Assembly: GCA_023053685.1 (NCBI GenBank)
Contig: JALIGW010000028.1
Location: forward strand, 7,811,782-7,875,781
Direction: 5' to 3'
Length of the DNA: 64,000 bases
Source: Diadophis punctatus similis
Lineage: Eukaryota; Chordata; Lepidosauria; Squamata; Dipsadidae
Shown: piece after piece, positions 57,437-64,000 of the stretch
How positions within the stretch are numbered: position 1 is the first letter of the stretch
How the letters are laid out: every line of letters starts with the position of its first letter
Notes under the pieces: model-generated
What the model was told of the DNA's origin: nothing
Database searches by the model: none
The model's input: only the letters and a program-made list of their open reading frames with translations
Made by a program: the position numbers and the translations under genes

Positions 57437-60271
57437 TTGCCACTGCTTCCTATCCACATTGTTTCCAGATGACCTTTATTTTCCTCCCACTGCTGACAAG
57501 GCGTGCCCAGTTGAGGCAGCTACTGACTCTTCCAAAGGCCAGAGACGTGTAAGGTGTTTGGCTAATGACTCAACTGGAACCGTTGTTGCCAAGTGGTCCT
57601 GTCACGTGATGTTTCACCTAATGACTGCTTTGTTTAGTGATAGAAATTTCAGTCCCAATTACCATAGGGTCATTAAGCAAGGACTTCTTGTATAATAACA
57701 AACTGCTTAAAAGAAAAATGTGGCTTTGTATCCTCTACCTTTTAACTTAGCAGCTTGAGTGAAATAATATAACAATGCTGAATTAACACATGAACTATGA
57801 TGCTCGATGGAAATATGCAAAACCAAGTTTGACCAACTTACAACTTGAGAAGTTTATGAATCTTTTTGATTATTTTATATGATTACCGCAGGTAAAATTT
57901 TACTGGATTCTCTTTCTGGAAAGAAAACTACTAATGCAGGAAGCAGGACTAAATTGGGAAGAAAAGGAATAATTTCTACCACCCCAGGTATGTATGTTAA
58001 TATAATGGCACAGAATGTTTACTTGTTTATAAATCAAAAGACTGGAGATAAATTAGAAAATATATTACATTGCAAACTTTTCAACAACAGACAGGAACAC
58101 CACCACCCCAATATTAAAACAATAATTATTTTATTCTATAGGCATTTTTAATCAGTGTTCTATTTAAAAATAGATCATATGCATATAATATATGTGCATA
58201 TGATTGCACATTATCCTCTATCCTTCCTTTGGTGACAGCAAAAAAGAATAAAGCAGTATGCAGATAGAGTGAACTGAAGAAAAAGATGTTGAGACTACAG
58301 AGAAGAGCAACAAATATGATTAGGGGACTGGAGGCTAAAACATGAAGAATGCTTGCAATAACTGGGTATGTCTAGTCTAACAGAGAAGGACTATGGGTGA
58401 TATGATAGCAATCTTCCAATATCTAAGGGGCTGCTACAAAGAAGAAGGGATCAACCTATTCTCAAGGCATCTGAGGGCAGGGCAAGAAGTAACAAATGGA
58501 AACTTATCAAAAAGAGATCTAGCGTAGATCTAAGAAATTTCCTGACAGAACAATTAATCAGTGGAATGGCTTGCCTCCAGAAGTTTGTGGGTGCTCCATC
58601 ATAGGAGGTTTTTAAGAAGAGATTGGACAATCATTTATCTGAAATGGTATAAGGCAGCGGTTCCGAACCTTCCTAATACTGCGACCTGCCCCCGCACCCC
58701 CACCGTGACCCACCCCGCCGCCGCCATTTGGGTTCTTTTACCCTCTGTGCATGCCCAAAGCATGCTGTGCATGCGCAGAGGGTAAAAGAACCCAAATGGT
58801 GGCGTCCGGGCAAAGTCTCCTGATCTGGGCAAGGTCTCCGCGCGCTTCGCATGTTGCCTCTGGGAGCTTTTTGAGCCCTGTCGCGAAAGGTGTGCGCGAC
58901 TTGGGCAGGGACAGGCGGCTGCCCGGAGAGAGCCACCCCCTTCGCAGAGTCTCTCCCGTCTACCTGTAGCGTTCGGGGCGAAGGATATGGCTCTCTCCGG
59001 GCAGCTGCCTGTCCCGGCCCCGCCAAAGTCGCGCATGCCTTTTGCAGGGGTGAAATGCTCCCGGTTCGTTCTTGCTTGTCGGTCGTCGCAGAACCAATGG
59101 AGCTGGTGGCGGTCACGGCGTGGGGCTTCCCCCGCCCGCCTGGATGCCGCCATTTGAGTTCTTTTGCCCTCTACACATGCAGAACGCTTTGCGCATGCGC
59201 AGAGGGTAAAGGAACCCAAATGGTGGCAGCGGGGTGCGGGTTGTGGGGCGCGATATGGCCAGGCTTGTGGCAGTGGGGGGGAGCTGAGGATGCCGGGGCG
59301 ACCCCTGGGAAATGGTCGTTCAACCCCCAAAGGGGTCCCGACCCCCAGGTTGGGAACCGCTGGTATAAGGTCTCCTGCTTGAGCAGGAGGTTGGACTAGA
59401 AAACTTCCAAGGTCTCTTCCAACTCTGTTATTCTGTTATTTCATAGCAAAAAAAAAAAATAAAGGAAAGAACAATATATATATTGAATCTTGACAATATA
59501 TAGCATATATCAAAGTCAGGGTCCACAGGCAATTTATTGCCTAAATTACATTAAATGTTCAAATTGGATGCCACTTTGTTCTAAATGCTTTCTTATTCAT
59601 TTCACACATGACATTTGAATATTCCAAAGTATAGCTTTTTGTAAAAAAAAAAGGTTAATGAAATGTGGTAGCAGCCCCCAACCTTTCAGCTGCCAAGGAC
59701 CGTGGAGGGCGGTTTTTCTGTGGACTGGGGGAGGCTGGGTTTGCATGCTGCCTAGATCCTGCACATGCGCACATGGGGCTTTGCTTACTTTCACAGACCA
59801 GTTCTGGGCATGCTACGAGCCCATGTTGGTCTGGGGACTAGGGGTTGGGGACTCAACTTCTGGTATGCCTTATATATTTTATAGTATTATTTAAATTAGA
59901 ATGAGTAAGAGAGCTGAAATAAACATTATTCCAAAATAAATGTACTCCTTTGTTTAAAGAAAATAATTTGCCGCATTGTATGTCTTCTGTGGCAGTGCCT
60001 TAAAATATTTGCCCATGGACCTATTACTTTAAAAAAATATCTGAGCTTTCTTGTTTCAGTATCAGATAAATATTTAATCTTAATATTAAGCTGCTTATTG
60101 CAATGAACTGGCAATAAAGATAAGAAAAATCTGAATAATAAGCTTTTCAATATTGTAGATTTTAAGAAACTTCATGAGGCTCAGTTCAAGAAAATGTTAT
60201 CTATTGATGAATACATTGAAAGGAAAAATAAAATGATGTGTAATTTCAGCAATTCAGTTAATGAGATCAAG
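53506..60271 (+). CDS. NUSAP1: NUSAP1, nucleolar and spindle associated protein 1 (5' part, exons 1-6)
   Basis: Exons 53506-53598, 54811-54861, 55171-55344, 56390-56561, 57892-57987 and 60159-60271 join in frame to 699 nt (233 codons). Phases: introns 1-3 and 6 phase 0, introns 4 and 5 phase 1. NUSAP1 binds microtubules and chromatin and is needed for spindle organisation. Residues 1-45 form the N-terminal SAP-type DNA-binding motif ([18 protein letters not shown]...). The middle is low-complexity, lysine- and serine-rich and weakly conserved. Residues about 194-222 ([15 protein letters not shown], then SIDEYIERK) are the conserved central block. The intron 4 donor, GTAATT, is weak. The C-terminal microtubule-binding half and KEN box are not in the window; I found no further exon from 60272 to 64000, so intron 6 exceeds 3.7 kb. 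Confidence 0.92.
53859..54251. mobile_element. pogo/Tigger-like MITE in NUSAP1 intron 1
   Basis: CAGGTAGTCCTCGACTTGC to CTGAGGACTACCTG, 393 bp, TA on both sides (53857-53858 and 54252-54253). A diverged palindromic hAT MITE directly follows at about 54254-54366. Confidence 0.9.
56215..56340 (+). mobile_element. BovB/Sauria-SINE-type 3' tail
   Basis: GGTCGCGATGGGTCGGACACGACTTCACAAC followed by (AAC)n is the conserved 3' end shared by BovB LINEs and the SINEs they mobilise in squamates. It ends 50 bp before NUSAP1 exon 4. Confidence 0.7.
57251..57365 (+). mobile_element. tRNA-derived SINE, family A, 3' half
   Basis: CCCAGATTGTTGGGGGCA, CCGCTTAGAGAATGC, GAGGCGGTATATAAATCTC; same subtype as 7222-7459. 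Its A/T-rich tail has become the GATA array. Confidence 0.85.
57366..57436. repeat. (GATA)n microsatellite, Bkm-type
   Basis: About 17 uninterrupted GATA units in NUSAP1 intron 4, starting exactly at a SINE tail. Confidence 0.97.
58285..59445 (+). mobile_element. CR1 LINE 3' end, interrupted by a hAT MITE
   Basis: CR1 3' sequence runs 58285-58654 and 59363-59445, ending GGTTGGACTAGA and CTTCCAACTCTGTTATTCTG. The pieces join cleanly across the hAT insertion. Confidence 0.88.
58655..59362. mobile_element. 708-bp hAT MITE with perfect target duplication
   Basis: CAGCGGTTCCGAACC to GGTTGGGAACCGCTG, flanked by GTATAAGG at 58647-58654 and 59363-59370. Two internal hairpins (58719-58800 and 59145-59226) each carry GCATGCGCAGAGGGTAAA. 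ORFs up to 231 codons are non-coding GC-rich sequence. Confidence 0.95.
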
Positions 60272-60360
60272 GTAAGTGATATTGTTCCTACCCCAATTAC
60301 ATGAAGATTAAATTGAATGAAATTACAGTATGTCCCTCATTCAGTCTTATTTACAAGAAC

Positions 60361-60624
60361 AGGTGATGGGTTTCAGGAAGTTCTGATCAGTTCTGGAGAA
60401 CCAGTAGCGGAAAGTTTGAGTAGTTCGGAGAACCGGTAAATACCATCTCTGGGGACTGGCCCCGCCCCCATCTATCTCTGCCTCCCAAGTTCCAGCTGAT
60501 CGGGAGGAAGTGGGGATTTTGCAGCAACTTTCCCCTGGAGTGGGAAGGGAATGGAGATTTTGCAGTATCCTTCCCCTGCCACGGCGACAGAACAGGGAGC
60601 AAAAAAATTTGAATCCCACCACTG
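60361..60624. mobile_element. hAT MITE in NUSAP1 intron 6
   Basis: GATGGGTTTCAGGAAG at the left and GAATCCCACCACTG at the right; interior GGAGAACCGGTAAATACCA matches 23789-24025. Target duplication not clear. Confidence 0.7.
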
Positions 60625-61028
60625 GTGTATAGATGCCTTTTTTAAAAAAAATTAGTAGCCTATCATCTTTTTGGAGGTAGTCTTATCAATTTATTTTATG
60701 AGCCCTTCAAAAAATACGGATAGTTATGTCATGGTCAAGTGTTCCATTTACTAGAAATATTGAAACCCTGGCCAATTTAATCAGGCTTCCATCCTTCAAA
60801 CGTTAAGTCCAGTGATTCTTTTAAGGGATTAATTTGTTCAGTTCTTGAAGACCTGTTCTGCAATAATAACAATATGACAAATCATAATTTTGCCTAACTA
60901 GCAAATGCCAAGTGGTGTGTCCTGCTTACATATATAACAAACAGGGAGAAAGCCCTGAGATTGTGTTGTGTTGCATAGGAGGCCTTGCTGTGGAAATGTA
61001 AAATCCCCCCTCCCCTGTAGGTTTAGAG

Positions 61029-62194
61029 CAGGGGTCGGCAACCCGCTGCTCTTGAGCCGCATGCGGCTCTTTGGGCCCCCTGCTGTGGCTCCCTGTCCCA
61101 TCACTGCCTGGCCTCACCCTCCCCTCCCTCACCTGGCCTGAGAAGGTAAGGGCAATGGTGGGAATGGAGAAGCAGCTGGGGCTGATTCTCGGGCGCTGGT
61201 TGAGGAACGATCGCCACCCCCGGCGGAGGCTTCCCTTCGGACGACCCTCCTCCCCTCTTGTGACTCCCTGGCTGGCTGTGGCAGGGCCAGGAGGGTGCAC
61301 AGGCATGGGGAGAACCTCAAGCGAGTGCCAAAGCACAGTAAAAGTGCGCGTGGAGGGCGGGTGGCTGCTTCCTTAAGGAGGGTCTTTGGATGCGGCTTCT
61401 CTCCTGCCCTAAGGATCTGGCCATCCCCTTGTCGTGTCCACCCCTCCCCTGCAGCTCTTCGGCGTGAAGGCAGGTACAGGGCTGCTTTGCTCCGGCGATC
61501 CCCCTCCTCTCATGTGGGGAGGGAACAGCAAGGTGATGACCGGAGCTTTAGTGCAGGAGCGAAGCGGCCCTGTACCTGCCTTCAGGCCACATTTGCGCGT
61601 AAGGCAACCTTCACTTCCTACCGCTTTGGGCTGGAGCTTACACCCTCCCCGCTTGGCCGAAGAGCTGCGGGGGGGGGGGGGACACGGCAAGGCGATGACT
61701 GGATCCTTAGGGCAGGAGAGAAGCTGCATCCTATTAAGACCCACAAGCAACCGACCGACCGCCCTGCGCATGCCACAGCCAGCCAGGGAGTCGCAAGAGG
61801 GAAAGGAGGGTCGCCCGAAGGGAGGCCTCTGCTGGGGGTAGTGATCGTTCCTCAGTAGAGAGAGGGAGAAGGGGAGAGGGAGAAAGAGGGAGAAGGGGAT
61901 GGGGAGAGGGAGGGAGGGAGAAAGAGCAATGAGGGTGGGAGAAATAGATGGGTAGGGAGGAAGGGAGAGAGAGATGGGGAGAGGGAGGGAGAGAGAGATA
62001 CCTGTTTCCCATAGAAAACATAGAGAGCCACAAAAACTGGGTAGGTGTGGCTGGGGGGGGGTTCATGTGACTCGGTGGGAGTGAGTTACTTTGAGTTGGC
62101 CACGTCCACCCAGGTTTTGTGGCTCCGGGTGTTTCGTTTTCTCTGGGAAACGGGTCCAAATGGCTCTTTGAGTTTTTAAGGTTCCCAACCCTTG
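61029..62194. mobile_element. 1.17-kb hAT MITE with giant foldback
   Basis: CAGGGGTCGGCAACC to GGTTCCCAACCCTTG; flanks GTTTAGAG and GTTTAGGG match 7 of 8. Interior about 61200-61500 is largely reverse complementary to 61545-61855; a (GGGAGA)n-like tract follows at 61857-61998. Overlapping ORFs on both strands are non-coding. Confidence 0.88.
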
Positions 62195-62879
62195 GTTTAG
62201 GGAAAAGCTATTATTGTGTTCAAAATAGCAACTCAAGCAGTAGGATAAAGGATGATGAATAAGAAGAAATAGTAATTTCATTTCTTCAAACATATGGTTG
62301 GTCCAGAAATTAAGGTCCATACAGAATGGTGGCAAATGATGTTTAACATTTCATCTAGTGATGCCCCATATGATCAGACATTTAGTGAGCTAGCTAGGGT
62401 AGGAAATATGTCCTGGTTATCTTACTCAGTTTAGTGGACACACTTCTAGCTGTCATCTACCAGTCTATAGTAACTAACCTTTTGTGAAGATTATGTTATG
62501 AAAATATCTGACAGAAATAATCCTAACTATACTGAGAGTTTCTTCTGTATTTTCTTGGATTCAGAGATAAATAGATGGAATGAGAGAAGGATGTTTTCAG
62601 TCAAGGCACTAAAGCTTAAAAATGTCTTTGGTTGAAAGATATCTGTCATAACCCGTCTGCTTTTCAGCAAGAAGTGAAAACGTGTCTCTATATACACTTT
62701 TTGGTTAGAGTACTGATCTTTTTTCTTCCTATCATTTTCCCACAAGTGTGGGATCTGCTTGTTTGTTTCTGATCTACTGAGTGTTGATCTATTGGTTGTG
62801 ACAGGAAATGACTGGTTGGCTTGTTGCCCAAGCCTAATGTTGTGGGCTGAGAAAGAATAAAAGAATGACTGACCTACAG

Positions 62880-62975
62880 TCACCTAATTGGCTTTAATGC
62901 CTAAGGCAGGCAGGGCTGGAACGCACAATCTCCTGATTTCTAGGCTAAACCAAACTGGCTCTCTAGGTGGAATAT
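62880..62975 (-). mobile_element. tRNA-derived SINE, family B, reversed head
   Basis: CACAATCTCCTGATTTCTAGGC is the reverse of the family B head (GCTAAAAACCAGGAGATTGTG at 6937). Short and diverged. Confidence 0.55.
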
Positions 62976-63009
62976 TGATATGGTACAGCTTTTTTGTTGG
63001 AGCTATTAA

Positions 63010-64000
63010 CTTTGAGGGGTCGTTGGTGCTCTTTGAGTTGGTTGTTTTCTTGCAGATGTTTCATTACCCAAAGTAGGTAACATCATCAGTGCTACTGATG
63101 AATGCGATTTGCTCTCAGTTTATATTCTACTGGCTTGCCTATCAGTGTTGCTGGGCTTAGAGCTTTGATTGGGCTATTAAATTATTGTTTGGCAGTTTCT
63201 TGATTGGCTATTCTTTGCTTGATTGTTCTGGTGTTAATCTATGCTCATCTGGGTGTTGATTTCTTGTGCGGATCCTTTTTGCACAATATGTAGATATTGT
63301 TTATGTCTAGGTATCTATTGACGGCCAATTTATCGGAGGCCATGTTCTGAGGAATTCCATAGTGTTTTTGGACTTGGCTGGGTCTAGGACAGTGATGGCC
63401 AACCTTTTTTTCCTCAGGTGCCGAAAGCGCGCACATGCATGCTATCGTGCGTGTGTGCCCACACCCATAATTCAATGCCCACCCAGCCTCCCGCACATGT
63501 GCGCATGAAAACACCCCCCCCCCCCCCGCTGCAGAGTTTCCAGACTTCCGGTAGGCCCATTTTTTTTGCCCTCCCCAGGCTCCAGAGGCTTTCTTGGAGC
63601 CTGGGGAGGGTGAAAACGGCCTCTCCTGCCCCCCCCCAGAGGCCCTCTGGAGGCCGAAAATGCCATCCCAGAGCTTCCGCGCGAGCAGAAAATCAGCTGG
63701 CATGTGCACTGGAGCTGAGCTAGGGCAATGGCTCGCGTGCCGGCAGATATGGTTACGCGTGCTACCTGTGGCACGCGTGCCATAGGTTCGCCATCACTGG
63801 TCTAGGATAATCAGTTTCTCAGTTGAAACTGACTAAATCTGTCCACATTTTGTGAAATTAAAGAGTTTCCATCTGTCTTCTGACTGCTGCTTGATGTTCT
63901 GCTAGTCTTCTGCCTGTTTGTCCTAGATAACGGCTGTTGCAATTTTTACATTGTAAAATGAATTCTGTTTTTACTTCTGGGACTGCTGGGTCCCAGATGA
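63010..64000 (-). mobile_element. Possible Penelope-like element, split by a hAT MITE
   Basis: Plus-strand GCAGATGTTTCATTACC and GGTAACATCATCAGTGCTA match a terminal repeat I associate with Penelope-like elements. Minus strand near 63900-63960 translates to CNSRYLGQTGRRLAEHQ-type sequence, similar to a GIY-YIG endonuclease domain. Frames are broken and the element leaves the window. Family call is tentative. Confidence 0.5.
63390..63799. mobile_element. hAT MITE with perfect target duplication
   Basis: CAGTGATGGCCAACC to GGTTCGCCATCACTG, flanked by GTCTAGGA at 63382-63389 and 63800-63807. Sister of 21289-21600. Confidence 0.95.

Larger units (their letters stand above)
57053..57690. mobile_element. 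pogo/Tigger-like MITE split by a SINE
   Basis: CAAGTAGTCCTCATTTAACC at the left and AGCAAGGACTTCTTG at the right, with TA at both flanks. A SINE and GATA array (57251-57436) sits inside it. Confidence 0.75.

Noticed and set aside
58635..59399. ORFs of 147-231 codons on both strands
   Set aside because: All fall inside the 58655-59362 hAT MITE, bounded by a perfect target duplication.
61071..62159. ORFs of 100-187 codons
   Set aside because: Inside the foldback hAT MITE at 61029-62194; no protein family recognised.
60272..64000. Search for NUSAP1 exon 7
   Set aside because: No segment with splice signals encoding the expected basic Pro/Arg-rich region; intron 6 fills the rest of the window.

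Overview
The window is vertebrate nuclear DNA, most likely from a squamate reptile and probably a snake. Genes are multi-exon with GT-AG introns. Introns and intergenic DNA hold tRNA-derived SINEs, CR1, L2-like and BovB-type LINE pieces, many hAT and pogo/Tigger-like MITEs, and a long GATA (Bkm-type) microsatellite. Species is an inference from repeats; nothing here names one. Four genes are recognised in the order CHP1 (+), OIP5-AS1/Cyrano lncRNA (+), OIP5 (-), NUSAP1 (+), which is the order on human 15q15.

Layout. 1-1140: (GT)n(TA)n microsatellite, a hAT MITE and unassigned DNA. 1140-21050: complete CHP1, seven coding exons giving 195 codons, from a CpG-rich promoter to a poly(A) signal at 21030. 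21050-25260: intergenic DNA with MITEs. 25260-41955: OIP5-AS1/Cyrano, recognised by its near-perfect miR-7 site at 36314-36339 inside an 8-kb terminal exon; its CpG-island promoter has four CCAAT boxes. 42806-53166: complete OIP5 on the minus strand, five exons, 229 codons, convergent with Cyrano. 53167-53505: a 339-bp bidirectional promoter shared by OIP5 and NUSAP1, with CCAAT, E2F-like and CHR-like motifs. 53506 to the window end: the first six coding exons of NUSAP1 (233 codons); the rest lies beyond the window.

How they work together: CHP1 is a calcium-binding partner of Na+/H+ exchangers. OIP5 (Mis18-beta) licenses centromeres for CENP-A loading, and NUSAP1 bundles spindle microtubules. 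The last two are mitotic genes sharing one promoter, which fits joint cell-cycle control. Cyrano is a noncoding RNA whose known role is target-directed degradation of miR-7.

No unknown protein system was found. The most interesting signals are the intact Cyrano miR-7 site in a terminal exon otherwise invaded by lineage-specific elements, a 133-bp near-perfect hairpin MITE predicted to lie in the OIP5 3'UTR, the spaced CCAAT promoter of Cyrano, hAT MITEs carrying NRF1-like palindromes, very large foldback MITEs, and a partly duplicated block in the OIP5 introns. Splice junctions and gene ends were read by eye; UTR limits and Cyrano small exons are inferred.
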